Below are positions 51,948 to 61,940 of a stretch of 64,000 bases of DNA, piece by piece (positions within the stretch are counted from its first letter, which is position 1; every line of letters begins with the position of its first letter). Position numbers and translations under genes: made by a program. Location of the stretch: the NCBI GenBank assembly GCA_027488375.1, contig JAIYBW010000001.1, positions 62,001-126,000 on the forward strand, in the 5' to 3' direction. Below the pieces are notes generated by a model that saw only the letters and a program-made list of their open reading frames with translations, was not told where the DNA came from and did no database searches. The DNA is from Pseudomonadota bacterium (lineage in GTDB: Bacteria > Bdellovibrionota > Bacteriovoracia > Bacteriovoracales > Bacteriovoracaceae).

Positions 51948-52931
51948 ATGGAATTTACGCTGGATTTTGAGAAACCTGTATCGGAACTTGAGAATCAAAT
52001 TCGTGTTCTCAAAGAAACTTCTCAAACACCTAATATCGATATTTCTCATGAAATTGAAGCTCTCCAGTTAAAAGTTAACAGGATGCTTGAAGATATCTAT
52101 ACCAAGTTAACTCCATGGGAGAGAACTCAGCTTTCAAGACACCCAAGTCGGCCACATGCCATTGACTATATCGATAAAATTGTCACTGATTTTCACGAAG
52201 TTCATGGAGACCGTCGTTATTCTGATGATCCATCTATGATTACTGGTTTTGGATTTATTGAGGGAAAAAAAGTTGCCGTCATCGGAATTGAAAAGGGAAG
52301 AAAGACTCAGGAAAAAATTAAAAGAAATTTTGGGATGGCCAATCCTGAGGGCTATCGTAAAGCCTTAAGAATTATGAATCTGGCGTCTCAGTTTCAAATT
52401 CCAGTCGTGACTTTTGTTGATACTCCCGGAGCTTATCCTGGAATTGGTGCCGAGGAGCGGGGACAAGCTCTAGCGATTGCCCAGAACTTAGAAGAAATGT
52501 TTAATGTGAAGTCGCCCATCATTTCAATCATCATTGGTGAGGGTGGTTCGGGTGGAGCTTTAGGTATCGCTATTGCTGATAAAGTTTTCATGATGGAGTA
52601 CTCTGTCTATTCAGTTATTTCTCCAGAATCTTGTGCTTCTATTTTGTGGTCAGATCCTAAAATGGCAGAGACTGCTGCTAATTCACTTCAACTTTCTCCT
52701 AATAAGGCACTTGAGCTCAAAGTCATCGATGGAATTATTAAAGAACCTGCTGGAGGTGCCCATCGACATCCAGATCAAGCGATCCAAAAAGTTAAAGATT
52801 CTATTCTTCAAAGCTTGAATCATCTCTCAGGTCAGGATCTTGATCTTCTCATGCAAATGAGATTTGAAAAATTTCGTCAAATGGGCAATAGCACCCTCAT
52901 CCTTGATTCATCTGATTCGGTAAAGGAATAA
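51948..52931 (+). CDS. accA: acetyl-CoA carboxylase carboxyltransferase subunit alpha
   Basis: This 327-residue subunit transfers CO2 from carboxybiotin to acetyl-CoA, the first step of fatty acid synthesis. Typical segments are the N-terminal LDFEKPVSELENQI, VHGDRRYSDDPSMITG, FVDTPGAYPGIGAEERGQ, and IIGEGGSGGALGIA. Length is normal. GAGGG precedes the ATG. accD is not in the window. It is followed closely by yicC, gmk and rel, so the four may form one growth-related transcript. Confidence 0.97.
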   Translation: MEFTLDFEKPVSELENQIRVLKETSQTPNIDISHEIEALQLKVNRMLEDIYTKLTPWERTQLSRHPSRPHAIDYIDKIVTDFHEVHGDRRYSDDPSMITGFGFIEGKKVAVIGIEKGRKTQEKIKRNFGMANPEGYRKALRIMNLASQFQIPVVTFVDTPGAYPGIGAEERGQALAIAQNLEEMFNVKSPIISIIIGEGGSGGALGIAIADKVFMMEYSVYSVISPESCASILWSDPKMAETAANSLQLSPNKALELKVIDGIIKEPAGGAHRHPDQAIQKVKDSILQSLNHLSGQDLDLLMQMRFEKFRQMGNSTLILDSSDSVKE

Positions 52932-52933
52932 GT

Positions 52934-53809
52934 ATGACTGTTTATTCTATGACAGGCTTTGGCAAAGGTGAGGCGGCAGGTTCTAGCTATACACTCACAA
53001 CTGAAATTAAAACGGTGAATAACCGTTTTAAAGATTTTAAATTTCGCATGAGCTCTTTATTTAATCCTATTGAGATTGAGCTTCGCTCAAAACTTGAAAA
53101 TGAATTTAAGCGCGGAAGTTTTGATATCAGTGTTAGTTATAAAAAAACTGAAAAATCTGTAGCTGAATTTAATGTGGATGCTAAGAAGGTTGAGGCCTAT
53201 CTTGAACTGATGAAACCAGTTTTTGAAAGAAATAATCTTGAGTTGAAAATTTCTCCGGTGGAATTTCTTCGTAATGATTTCTCCCGTGAAGAGGACACAT
53301 CTCGCGAAAAAGAAATGGAAGTATTGGCCAAAGAATCTTTTGATTTAGCGATTAACGCCCTTAAAGCCTCTCGAAGTGCTGAAGGTTCAAAGCTTGTAAG
53401 CAAACTCCTTGAGCATTTAAGCCTTTATGAGAAATCTCTCCATGAAGTTGAGAAATTAAAAAATCTCTATCCAGAGATGATTAAGGATAAGCTGACTCAA
53501 AAGCTAAGTGAAAAACTCAAGGATATTAAAATTGATGAATCACGATTTTTGCAAGAAGTAGTCTACTACCTTGAAAAGCTTGAAATAGATGAGGAGATTA
53601 CTAGGGCAAGAATTCATGTGGGCAAATTAAAGAATGTTCTCCAGTCATCGGGAGAAATTGGTCGTCAAATAGACTTCCTCCTCCAAGAGCTTGGGCGCGA
53701 GACCAATACCATGGGATCAAAATCTGCCCATCCAGAAATTTCATCAAATGTCGTCGAGATGAAAGTACAATTAGAAAAGATACGTGAACAGGCCCTAAAC
53801 TTGGAATAA
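52934..53809 (+). CDS. yicC: YicC-family endoribonuclease
   Basis: This 291-residue protein has the family N-terminus VYSMTGFGKGEA, an EIKTVNNRFKDFKFRM segment and the C-terminal GRQIDFLLQELGRETNTMGSK that includes conserved acidic residues and the SKSAHPEIS end. YicC proteins are metal-dependent endoribonucleases; the E. coli one helps degrade small RNAs. It starts two bases after the accA stop and ends one base before gmk. Confidence 0.93.
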   Translation: MTVYSMTGFGKGEAAGSSYTLTTEIKTVNNRFKDFKFRMSSLFNPIEIELRSKLENEFKRGSFDISVSYKKTEKSVAEFNVDAKKVEAYLELMKPVFERNNLELKISPVEFLRNDFSREEDTSREKEMEVLAKESFDLAINALKASRSAEGSKLVSKLLEHLSLYEKSLHEVEKLKNLYPEMIKDKLTQKLSEKLKDIKIDESRFLQEVVYYLEKLEIDEEITRARIHVGKLKNVLQSSGEIGRQIDFLLQELGRETNTMGSKSAHPEISSNVVEMKVQLEKIREQALNLE

Positions 53810-53810
53810 G

Positions 53811-54371
53811 ATGTCGGGAAAAATTATTGTTATCTGTGCCCCATCAGGTACGGGTAAATCTACACTCATTAACCGCCTCAAAACTGATTATCCTCAGTTA
53901 GAATGGTCTGTGTCCTGCACGACCCGCCCGATTCGTGCTAATGAAGTTCATGGTAAGGATTATCATTTTATTTCCACTGAAGAATTTGAAAAAGAAATTC
54001 AACAAGATGGTTTTGTTGAATGGGCCAAAGTTCATTCAAATTACTATGGCACTTCCAAGTCCTTTGTCTCCCTAGGTTTAAATCAAGGCCGGAAGATGCT
54101 TTTTGATTTAGATGTTCAAGGGGCAGATTCAATGAAAAAAATATTTGGTCATGATGCCCAGGTTATTTTTATTGAACCACCTTCGGTTGAAGAACTTGAA
54201 AAAAGGTTGCGTTCGCGTGGAACAGATTCTGATAAAGTGATCAATGAAAGAGTCGCTAATGCCCGTAAAGAACTGGCCCGAAAAAATGATTATGATTTTT
54301 TGATACTTAATGATGATGTTGAAAAAGCCTATCAGGCCTTACAAACTGCTGTTAAAAAAATTTTGGATTAA
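53811..54371 (+). CDS. gmk: guanylate kinase
   Basis: This 186-residue kinase phosphorylates GMP to GDP with ATP. The P-loop is APSGTGKSTLINRL, the GMP-binding region is SCTTRPIRANEVHGKDYHF, and DLDVQGADSMKK and RLRSRGTDSD are the usual later motifs. Length is at the short end of normal. It begins one base after the yicC stop. In many bacteria rpoZ follows gmk; here rel follows after three bases. Confidence 0.96.
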   Translation: MSGKIIVICAPSGTGKSTLINRLKTDYPQLEWSVSCTTRPIRANEVHGKDYHFISTEEFEKEIQQDGFVEWAKVHSNYYGTSKSFVSLGLNQGRKMLFDLDVQGADSMKKIFGHDAQVIFIEPPSVEELEKRLRSRGTDSDKVINERVANARKELARKNDYDFLILNDDVEKAYQALQTAVKKILD

Positions 54372-54374
54372 TTA

Positions 54375-56576
54375 ATGTTTGCAGAACGGATTGATTTTTC
54401 TCATGAAGCGAATTTAACCATTGATGAACTCATCAAGCGGGCCGAAGTTCATTTACCTGAGACGGATCTTTCTCTCTTGAGAAAGTGTTATGAATTTTCT
54501 GAGAAAATGCATATCAACCAAAAGCGCTCCTCAGGTGAGCTTTATATTATTCATCCACTCAATGTTGCCGCCACTTTGATTAAACTGAGAATGGACTTAG
54601 ATTCCATTATGGCCGGGCTTCTCCATGATACAGTTGAAGATTGTGATGTTTCGCCGGAAGAAATATCTAAGCTTTTTGGCCAGAATGTGGCGCAAATTGT
54701 TGTAGGCTGTACTAAAATTTCTAAAATTAAATTTAAGACCAAAGAAGAATCTCAAGCTGAGAACTTTCGAAAGATGGTTGTGGCCATGGCCCAGGATTTA
54801 CGAGTCATTATCGTAAAGCTCGCCGATCGTATGCATAACATGCGAACCCTACAATATGTTTCAAAAGAAAAACAAATGTCGAAGGCCCAAGAGACCTTAG
54901 ATATTTATGTGCCTCTGGCGAGCCGTTTGGGTATTAACTCAGTGAAGGCAGACCTCGAAGATCTTTGTCTGCGTTATATTCATCCTGATATTTACTATAG
55001 ACTCGCTGAAAAAATCGCCATGAAAAAACGTGAGCGAGAGTCTTATATTGAAGAAACGCTCAGCCTTATTGAAGAGAAAATGCTTGAGTATTCGGTCCAA
55101 GGTGAAGTGACGGGAAGACCGAAGCATTTTTATTCTATTTATAAAAAGATGCAGCAGCGGGGAGTTGATTTTGAGCATATTCAAGATTTGCTCGCTTTCA
55201 GAATCCTGATTAATAACATCACTGAATGTTACAAGGTGCTTGGAATTATTCATTCGGCTTTTACGCCAGTTCCAGGTCGATTTAAAGATTATATTGCGAT
55301 TCCTAAAGTGAATAATTATCAGTCTCTCCATACAACAGTCATTGGCCCTAAGGCGGAGAGAATTGAAATTCAAATTCGTACTTTTGAAATGCATGAAGTA
55401 GCCGAACGCGGTGTCGCCGCTCACTGGAAGTACAAAGAAAGAAATAAAGGTGACGGGGTTAATAAACTCAAGTGGGTGGAAGAGCTCATGGAGTTTAACC
55501 AAAGTGCTCAGAACTCATCTGAGTTCATGGATGCGGTTAAGAATGATCTTGATGTCGGTGGAGTTTTCATTTTTACACCTACAGGTGATGTGAAAGAACT
55601 TCGCTATGGCGCAACTCCTTTAGACTTTGCTTATGCTGTTCACACTGAAGTGGGAAATAAAACGGTTGGGGCGAAAGTGAATGGCAAGATGGTGCCTCTG
55701 AAGCATCGTCTTAAATCCGGTGATACGGTTGAAATTCTAACTTCTAAAACGCAAACGCCTTCAAAAGACTGGCTGAAAATTTGTAAAACTTCTCGGGCCA
55801 TTTCAAAAATTAAGCAATACCTCATGAAGGTGGAGCGAGATGAGCAACGTGCTCGAGGGGAAGATCTTCTTGAGAAGGCCCTTAAAAAGTTTGAAACTTC
55901 GGTTAAGTCCCTAGAGAAGAAGAATGAATTTAAGCCTGTTCTAGAAAAGTATCACTATAAGACTTTAGAAGAACTTTTTGTGAATATTGGCTCAAACCAT
56001 CTTCCTATAAAAGATATTCTGGTGGCGATGCCATCAATTGCTTTTAACGAGAATGATGAAATTGATTTGAAAGAAGAAGAAAAAGATCTTGAGAGCTTCT
56101 ATAAGAAAGTCACAAAAACAGCTCGTAAAACCACCAGTAAAGATAATGCGGTTATCGTAGATGGCCTAGATGATATTATGGTGAAAATGGGTCGCTGTTG
56201 TAACCCCATTCCTGGAGATCCGATTACCGGGATCATCACCCGTGGTAGGGGCATTACTGTTCATACAGTGGGATGTACCCGGATTGCTGATTTAGATAAA
56301 AATCGCAATCTTCATGTGGAATGGAATAAGCATTATAACTTTGCCCATCCTGTGAATATCAAAGTCACCACTCACGATAAACCAGGAATCTTGTCTAAGA
56401 TCTCAAAATCAATCAACAATGTAGGGATCAATATCCGTTCGGCCATTGCTCGCTCAATGCCTGACCAAAAAGGTAGCTTCATTTTTGAAATTGAAGTGAA
56501 GGACTACTCAGAACTCCTGAAGACAATTTCATCCATTGAACAAATGGAAGAAGTGATCTCCGTCAGCCGCGCCTAA
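54375..56576 (+). CDS. spoT: bifunctional (p)ppGpp synthetase/hydrolase, RelA/SpoT family
   Basis: This 733-residue enzyme makes and degrades (p)ppGpp. The hydrolase HD domain is intact (SGELYIIHPLNVAATL, LLHDTVEDCDV, ADRMHNMRTL), as is the synthetase (GRPKHFYSIYKKMQ, LAFRILI, YQSLHTTV). It is followed by a TGS domain (FIFTPTGDVKELRYGATPLDFAYAVHTEVG trimmed), a cysteine motif (RCCNPIPGDPI) and an ACT domain at the end. With both activities and no second homologue in the window, this is a Rel-type bifunctional protein. It lies three bases after gmk. Confidence 0.95.
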   Translation: MFAERIDFSHEANLTIDELIKRAEVHLPETDLSLLRKCYEFSEKMHINQKRSSGELYIIHPLNVAATLIKLRMDLDSIMAGLLHDTVEDCDVSPEEISKLFGQNVAQIVVGCTKISKIKFKTKEESQAENFRKMVVAMAQDLRVIIVKLADRMHNMRTLQYVSKEKQMSKAQETLDIYVPLASRLGINSVKADLEDLCLRYIHPDIYYRLAEKIAMKKRERESYIEETLSLIEEKMLEYSVQGEVTGRPKHFYSIYKKMQQRGVDFEHIQDLLAFRILINNITECYKVLGIIHSAFTPVPGRFKDYIAIPKVNNYQSLHTTVIGPKAERIEIQIRTFEMHEVAERGVAAHWKYKERNKGDGVNKLKWVEELMEFNQSAQNSSEFMDAVKNDLDVGGVFIFTPTGDVKELRYGATPLDFAYAVHTEVGNKTVGAKVNGKMVPLKHRLKSGDTVEILTSKTQTPSKDWLKICKTSRAISKIKQYLMKVERDEQRARGEDLLEKALKKFETSVKSLEKKNEFKPVLEKYHYKTLEELFVNIGSNHLPIKDILVAMPSIAFNENDEIDLKEEEKDLESFYKKVTKTARKTTSKDNAVIVDGLDDIMVKMGRCCNPIPGDPITGIITRGRGITVHTVGCTRIADLDKNRNLHVEWNKHYNFAHPVNIKVTTHDKPGILSKISKSINNVGINIRSAIARSMPDQKGSFIFEIEVKDYSELLKTISSIEQMEEVISVSRA

Positions 56577-56631
56577 TAAACTTCCTGCATCATTGCTTTG
56601 ACTTAAACCCTAAGGCATTTATAATTTAAGT

Positions 56632-57639
56632 ATGATTAAATTATTCGCTCTTATTTTAGCTCTCTCATCCTTTCCAGCTTTCTCACAAGAAGATACGGTT
56701 TCGATTACTGAGGAGACTCTGAATCCTGCTGTTGAGGCACCGGTAGAGGGCCCAGCGGAAAGTCCTGTTGTTGAAACTCCTGTGGCAGAATCAATTGAAG
56801 AAAATAAAGTGACAGAAGAAGTGGTAGAGCAAGTTGAAGTCGCACCTGCAGTAGTGTCTACTCCTGTTGCTACAGTCACGCCTACATTAAAAACTGAAAA
56901 AGTTTTAGAAGAAGAAAAAACATTTAAAACTCGGGCCAGTCATTGGGTGACGACGTTTACTTTTGAAAATTCTCAGTATGAGCTTTTCCCAGATAATTAT
57001 TCATTTAGTGGGAAAAAAGATTTTGAAAGTGAAAAGCATCAACTTTGGGGAGGACGACTTGGGTTTGGTGGTGAGATTTATCTAGGTTGGGGCTTTGTGA
57101 CCCGTTCGATGATTGAAGGTTATTATCATGGAACTCTTTTCTCTCAAGTCTTGAATGGGGGAGATTATGATTCTGATGTTAAGTTTGCCTACACTAAAAA
57201 AACAGGACAGCTTTTAGGTGGAGATGCTTCTCAAAGTTTTGGCTGGATGTTTGATCTAAAAACGGTGAATCCTTTTACAGATGAGATGACTTATCTTTCC
57301 ATTGAAACTTTTGTAGAAGCAGGAATTGGTAAGGGCTGGGCTTACAATAAACTTAATTACTCTTATGATCTTGATACGACTGATGAGCGCTTCAATATTC
57401 GAGTCAGAGATGATCTTTTAAATGCAAGAGTTGGGGCGGGGATAAACATGACGTCTAATCAAGGATTTTTCCTGAGCCTTAAAGCTACCATCAACAGGTA
57501 TGAAATTACTCAAAGAAAAATTAATGGTTATACTTGGACAAACGGGCCGGCTTCATCAACACCAATTAGTGAGAAACCAGAAAATGCCAAAATAGATCCT
57601 GTGGTGATCTATACTCTTGGTGGAGGCTATAAATTTTGA
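56632..57639 (+). CDS. probable outer-membrane beta-barrel protein with acidic Pro/Val-rich N-terminus
   Basis: This 335-residue protein has a signal peptide (MIKLFALILALSSFPAFS), then about 80 residues rich in Glu, Pro, Val and Thr (VEAPVEGPAESPVVETPVAE), then about 220 residues of alternating strands with aromatic belts (GRLGFGGEIYLGWGFVTRS) ending IYTLGGGYKF, a C-terminal aromatic typical of barrels. No family is recognised. The stop overlaps the start of the following lipoprotein gene, so the two are probably made together. Confidence 0.65.
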   Translation: MIKLFALILALSSFPAFSQEDTVSITEETLNPAVEAPVEGPAESPVVETPVAESIEENKVTEEVVEQVEVAPAVVSTPVATVTPTLKTEKVLEEEKTFKTRASHWVTTFTFENSQYELFPDNYSFSGKKDFESEKHQLWGGRLGFGGEIYLGWGFVTRSMIEGYYHGTLFSQVLNGGDYDSDVKFAYTKKTGQLLGGDASQSFGWMFDLKTVNPFTDEMTYLSIETFVEAGIGKGWAYNKLNYSYDLDTTDERFNIRVRDDLLNARVGAGINMTSNQGFFLSLKATINRYEITQRKINGYTWTNGPASSTPISEKPENAKIDPVVIYTLGGGYKF

Positions 57640-58457
57640 TTAAGCTATTTCTTTTCTGCCTCTTATTTATATCCGTAGGATGTGTGCAAGAGGAGATTGA
57701 AAGTTATGATGATTTAACTCCTGATGAGCAAGAGGATATTCGAAATCAGTCCCAACAAAAATGCCTTGCTGATGCTCAGCAAAATTTTACAAATCTTATC
57801 ACCTCTTCAAACTCTAACATGGCTTCCTTTACCCGTGGTCAGTACTGGAAAGTGACTTATACAGCAGGTTCAACCACAAGTGATAATTACATCTATGTCT
57901 GGAAAGTCGACGGAACCACAGTCTATTTTCTCTATCAGCAATTGATTGAGAGTACCACTTACCACAATTTTATTAAGGTCACTCAAGCCTTTAATGAAGA
58001 AATGTTTGATGATCTTCTGGTGAAAAAATGTAATTACAGCTTAAGTGTGACTCAGAGTGATTCGAGTTACTCCGTCAAATTCACAGATGTCGCCACGACT
58101 GAGGGAACAACTGATTACAAAACCACCACGACTTATTCCTCAACATCTTCTTATCCAGCTTTCTTTGGCGCTCTGATTCGAGATGTTTCCAAAAAGAAAC
58201 TTGATGATAATGGAAATGTGGCCTCAACTGAGACTTTCTCTTATAAAATGGCTTATGTGGATAATGATGCTGATTTAAGTACTGATTATAGCACTTATAC
58301 AAATGCGAAGTATTGCGTTCACAACTATACGTCAGTTACACCAAAAACATTTAGCTTCCCCTATGAATTAAATTGCGAAACAAGCACGGCCGTCAATCCA
58401 AATCCAGGAACTGATACGACCCTTGATTTTACTCCGACTACAGAACTTGTTTTATAG
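57636..58457 (+). CDS. lipoprotein of unknown function
   Basis: This 273-residue protein has a lipoprotein signal MIKLFLFCLLFISVGC, with Cys16 predicted to carry lipid, followed by acidic residues QEEIESYDD. The rest is Thr/Ser-rich and strand-forming, with an aromatic-rich stretch (YIYVWKVDGTTVYFLYQQ). No family is recognised. The start is TTG overlapping the TGA of the barrel gene, with GGAGG about nine bases upstream; the next ATG would lose the signal. It probably associates with the barrel protein at the outer membrane. Confidence 0.68.
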   Translation: MIKLFLFCLLFISVGCVQEEIESYDDLTPDEQEDIRNQSQQKCLADAQQNFTNLITSSNSNMASFTRGQYWKVTYTAGSTTSDNYIYVWKVDGTTVYFLYQQLIESTTYHNFIKVTQAFNEEMFDDLLVKKCNYSLSVTQSDSSYSVKFTDVATTEGTTDYKTTTTYSSTSSYPAFFGALIRDVSKKKLDDNGNVASTETFSYKMAYVDNDADLSTDYSTYTNAKYCVHNYTSVTPKTFSFPYELNCETSTAVNPNPGTDTTLDFTPTTELVL

Positions 58458-58458
58458 A

Positions 58459-59127
58459 TTAATCTTCGTCGATGACAACATTTTCTCTCATCACTTTAAG
58501 AAGAAAAAATGTTCTCGTGATTTTAACTGCTTCTTTGAGTAATTTTTTTACATCTCCCCAGCTTGAATAAGGGGTATTGACGCTATCAAAGTAGAGCTCT
58601 GGTTTATCAGAAACCATGTAGTGAGACATAATGAGTTTGATCCTCATGATGTGATAGTCACTTGAGATGATGAGAACCTTTCTAAATTCAGTATTGTGGT
58701 TTAGAAATTTCACCGTTTCTCTGACATTTTCAAAAGTGTTGCGGGACTTATAATCAAGATCAACTTGCATCCCCACATTTTGAACGGCTTCGCCAGTCGC
58801 CGGAGGAGCTTGTTTCTCTAGCAATGTTTGAAAAGAGTTAGCTGCGTGAACACCTGAGATAAAAAGCCTGGAGGAAGGATTTTTTTTCAAAAGCTCAAGA
58901 GCGTAGGCAATTCGTCCCTTATCACCTGTGAAAACTGCAATGGCATCAGGAGATTTTTGGAAAAAGGCACCAGCGGCGCGCCCTTTCTGCATTTTGGCAT
59001 AAATTGGAATATAGATAATAAATGTTCCAAGAACAGCAATTGAAATACAAGAAAAAACTAAGCCGCTTAAAAGTAAGCGGCGAAGTCTAGTGGATTTAGT
59101 TTCAAAAACGTACTTTCTTCCAAACAT
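58459..59127 (-). CDS. DUF218 (SanA/YdcF/ElyC-like) membrane protein
   Basis: This 222-residue protein has one N-terminal membrane helix (LLLSGLVFSCISIAVLGTFIIYI) and a DUF218 domain outside: AVFTGDKGRIAYALELL, SSRLFISGV, ENVRETVKFL and KVLIISSDYHIMRIKLIM. Related SanA and ElyC proteins affect envelope integrity and lipid-carrier use, but no activity is established for the domain. It lies two bases downstream of the RidA gene and may be co-transcribed with it and maeB. Confidence 0.85.
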   Translation of the reverse strand: MFGRKYVFETKSTRLRRLLLSGLVFSCISIAVLGTFIIYIPIYAKMQKGRAAGAFFQKSPDAIAVFTGDKGRIAYALELLKKNPSSRLFISGVHAANSFQTLLEKQAPPATGEAVQNVGMQVDLDYKSRNTFENVRETVKFLNHNTEFRKVLIISSDYHIMRIKLIMSHYMVSDKPELYFDSVNTPYSSWGDVKKLLKEAVKITRTFFLLKVMRENVVIDED

Positions 59128-59129
59128 AA

Positions 59130-59513
59130 TTATTTTGCTGCAATAACCTCAATTTCTACCACGGCACCCTTAGGAAGAGCGGCCACTTGAACTGTTGAGC
59201 GCGCTGGGAATGGGGCCGTAAAAAACTTCGTATAGGCCTCATTCACTTTTCCAAATTGAGCAAGATCCGTCATGAACACTGTGGTCTTAATAATATTGTT
59301 TCTTGTGAGACCTTGGGATTCAAGAAGACCATCAATATTTTTCATCACATTTTCAAGTTGAGCATCAAAGCCATTGGCCATTTCACCAGACTTGGCCTCT
59401 AGTCCAATCTGGCCAGAGAAGTAATAAACGCCATTATGAAAGACACCCTGTGAGTATGTACCTACAGCAGCTGGGGCCTTATCTGTGCTGATAATCTTTT
59501 TTTCAAAACTCAT
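59130..59513 (-). CDS. ridA: RidA-family enamine/imine deaminase
   Basis: This 127-residue protein matches RidA (YjgF/YER057c/UK114), which hydrolyses reactive 2-aminoacrylate and related imines. Conserved parts are GTYSQGVFHNGVYYFSGQIG, the NIDGLLESQGL helix and FPARSTVQVAALPKGAVVEI with the substrate-binding Arg. The frame starts at 59519, but GGAG is fused to that ATG, whereas the ATG at 59513 has ideal spacing. It is three bases downstream of maeB. Confidence 0.92.
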   Translation of the reverse strand: MSFEKKIISTDKAPAAVGTYSQGVFHNGVYYFSGQIGLEAKSGEMANGFDAQLENVMKNIDGLLESQGLTRNNIIKTTVFMTDLAQFGKVNEAYTKFFTAPFPARSTVQVAALPKGAVVEIEVIAAK

Positions 59514-59522
59514 ATTCATCTC

Positions 59523-61841
59523 CTAGTGCTTAGCCAGTCTGTGGACTTTAATTTCTTGGGCAATCAATGCTGTCAGATGACTCATGTTCACAATTTCATC
59601 AACTGTTGATGTTCTCTGAACAATATTGATCGCGTGCTTAAGTGGAAGCAGGATTGGCCCAATCGGAGTGGCCCCGCCTAACTGAGCAAGGAGTTTGTAA
59701 CTGATGTTCGCTGAATTTAAATCAGGGAAAACGAGAACATCAGCCGCTTTATCAAGTGTACAGAACTCAAAGAGATTTTTCATGATGTCATGATTTGTGG
59801 CCACGTCAGCTTGCATTTCACCATCTGCAATAAGATTGGCATCTTTAGATTTAGCAATTTTTACAGCATCGGCCATCTTCGCGGCTTGTGGGTCACGGTT
59901 TGATCCAAAATTTGAGTAAGAGAGGAATGCCACTCGAGGTTCTGAGCGCATGACTCGTCTATAAAGTTGAGCAGCCGAAATGGCAATGTCAGCAAGGTCA
60001 TTAGCATCAGGGTTTTGCTGAACAGTACAGTCAGCGAGGAAGACCACACGTTGCTTGAAAACAAGCATCATGATACCTGCAACTTTTGGTCGCCCTGGAG
60101 AGTTTGTTCCAATCACTTTCATGATAGGACGAATACATTCTGGATAGTTCTGAGTTGCCCCAGTGATCATCCCGTCAGCATGGCCCAGACGAACCATCAT
60201 TGAGCCGTAGTAATTTCCACGCTTCAATGTATCTTTAGCAAATGAAAGCGAAACACCTTTGCGTTGTCTGAGTTGGAAATATTCTTTGACGTAATTATCG
60301 TAATGTTCAGAATCCTCGTGGTGGATAATCTCAATCTCTTTAAGATTTGAAACTCCAAGTGCATCCATCTTCTTATGAATGATTTTTTTGCTTCCAAGAA
60401 GAATTGGTTCAATAAGTCCTTCTTCCTTAAGAATAGAAACAGCTTTTAAGATCCTGGCATTTGTTCCCTCTGGGAAAACGATCCGAGGTTTATCAGCTCC
60501 TGGTAGGCGAGAGCGGATGTTTCTCATGATAGAGCCTGTTTGACCAAGACGCTCTTGAAGAGATTTTGCATAAGCATTCATATCTTCAATTTTGATTCTG
60601 GCCACACCTGAGTCCATCGCAGCTTGGGCAACTGCAGGTGATACACGAGTGAGAACTCGCTTATCGAAAGGCTTAGGGATGAGATAATTTTTTCCGAAAG
60701 AAAAATTCTCATTTCCATAGGCACGTTTGACATCATCAGGCACTTCTTCTTTAGCAAGTGAAGCAAGGGCCATGGCCGCTGCTTTTTTCATCTGCTCATT
60801 GATTTTGCGGGCGCGAACATCTAGAGCACCACGGAAAATAAAAGGGAATCCTAAAACGTTATTCACTTGGTTTGGATAGTCTGATCGCCCAGTGGCCATA
60901 ATTGCATCATCACGAACTTGGGCTACTTCTTCTGGAGTAATTTCAGGATCAGGATTGGCCATGGCAAAAATGATAGGATTTTTGGCCATTGATTTAACCA
61001 TATCTTTAGACACAAGACCTTTGGCTGAACAACCAATAAAGCAATCTGCATCTTTCATCGCATCTGCAAGAGTTCTGTTTTTTGTGTCGACAGCAAAATG
61101 ATCTTTGTATTTATTCATTCCATCAGTACGACCTTTGTAGATCACGCCTTTAGAATCGCACATGGTCACGTTTTCTTTTTTGACTCCGAGTTCGATAAAG
61201 AAAAGGGCCGTTGCAATCGCCGCAGCTCCAGCTCCAGAAACAACAACTTTTGTCTTCGCAATATCTCTTCCTGTAATCTCACAGGCATTAAGGAAAGCGG
61301 CTCCGCCAATAATGGCCGTGCCGTGTTGGTCATCGTGGAATATTGGAATATCACAAATTTCTTGGAGTCTTTTTTCAATCTCAAAACACTCAGGGGCTTT
61401 AATATCTTCGAGGTTAACTCCACCAAATGTTGGTTCAAGAGCTTTCACGACATTCACCACTTCATCTACAGTTTTAGAAGAGATTTCAATGTCAAAAACA
61501 TCAATATCAGCGAATCTTTTAAAGAGAACACCTTTACCTTCCATCACCGGTTTCCCAGCGAGAGCACCAATATCTCCCAAACCAAGAACTGCTGTTCCGT
61601 TAGAGAGAACGGCAACAAGATTTCCTTTGGCCGTATATTTATAAACGTCTTCTGGATTTTTGGCGATCTCAAGACATGGGGCCGCAACTCCAGGAGAGTA
61701 AGCAAGACTTAAATCTCTTGCTGTGAGACAAGCTTTTGTTGGAGTGATTTCAATTTTACCTGCTCTTCCTTGGGCATGGTAATCAAGGGCCTGTCGGTAT
61801 TTTTCTTCGGCCGAATGAGTTTCATTATTGTTAGTGCTCAC
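59523..61841 (-). CDS. maeB: NADP-dependent malic enzyme with phosphotransacetylase-like domain
   Basis: This 772-residue protein has an N-terminal malic enzyme of about 425 residues ([39 protein letters not shown]) and a C-terminal phosphate acetyltransferase-like domain ([28 protein letters not shown]). It decarboxylates malate to pyruvate with reduction of NADP; the second domain is usually regulatory. Length matches E. coli MaeB (759). The start is GTG at 61841 with AAGGA upstream. A 204-residue open frame on the opposite strand is a shadow. Confidence 0.95.
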   Translation of the reverse strand: MSTNNNETHSAEEKYRQALDYHAQGRAGKIEITPTKACLTARDLSLAYSPGVAAPCLEIAKNPEDVYKYTAKGNLVAVLSNGTAVLGLGDIGALAGKPVMEGKGVLFKRFADIDVFDIEISSKTVDEVVNVVKALEPTFGGVNLEDIKAPECFEIEKRLQEICDIPIFHDDQHGTAIIGGAAFLNACEITGRDIAKTKVVVSGAGAAAIATALFFIELGVKKENVTMCDSKGVIYKGRTDGMNKYKDHFAVDTKNRTLADAMKDADCFIGCSAKGLVSKDMVKSMAKNPIIFAMANPDPEITPEEVAQVRDDAIMATGRSDYPNQVNNVLGFPFIFRGALDVRARKINEQMKKAAAMALASLAKEEVPDDVKRAYGNENFSFGKNYLIPKPFDKRVLTRVSPAVAQAAMDSGVARIKIEDMNAYAKSLQERLGQTGSIMRNIRSRLPGADKPRIVFPEGTNARILKAVSILKEEGLIEPILLGSKKIIHKKMDALGVSNLKEIEIIHHEDSEHYDNYVKEYFQLRQRKGVSLSFAKDTLKRGNYYGSMMVRLGHADGMITGATQNYPECIRPIMKVIGTNSPGRPKVAGIMMLVFKQRVVFLADCTVQQNPDANDLADIAISAAQLYRRVMRSEPRVAFLSYSNFGSNRDPQAAKMADAVKIAKSKDANLIADGEMQADVATNHDIMKNLFEFCTLDKAADVLVFPDLNSANISYKLLAQLGGATPIGPILLPLKHAINIVQRTSTVDEIVNMSHLTALIAQEIKVHRLAKH

Positions 61842-61940
61842 AAATAATCCTTTTGTTAGCGGAAAATAACTGTAAAAAATATGCCAAGAAGATAGCAGTT
61901 TTTAAGTGAATTGACACCTAATGCGCTCTGAGACAATTGC

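Noticed and set aside
54939-55502. 187-residue open frame opposite rel
   Set aside because: It is entirely antisense to conserved synthetase motifs and shows no recognisable domain.
61098-61712. 204-residue open frame opposite maeB
   Set aside because: It is antisense to a strongly supported malic enzyme region, has no family motifs, and its composition mirrors the opposite strand.
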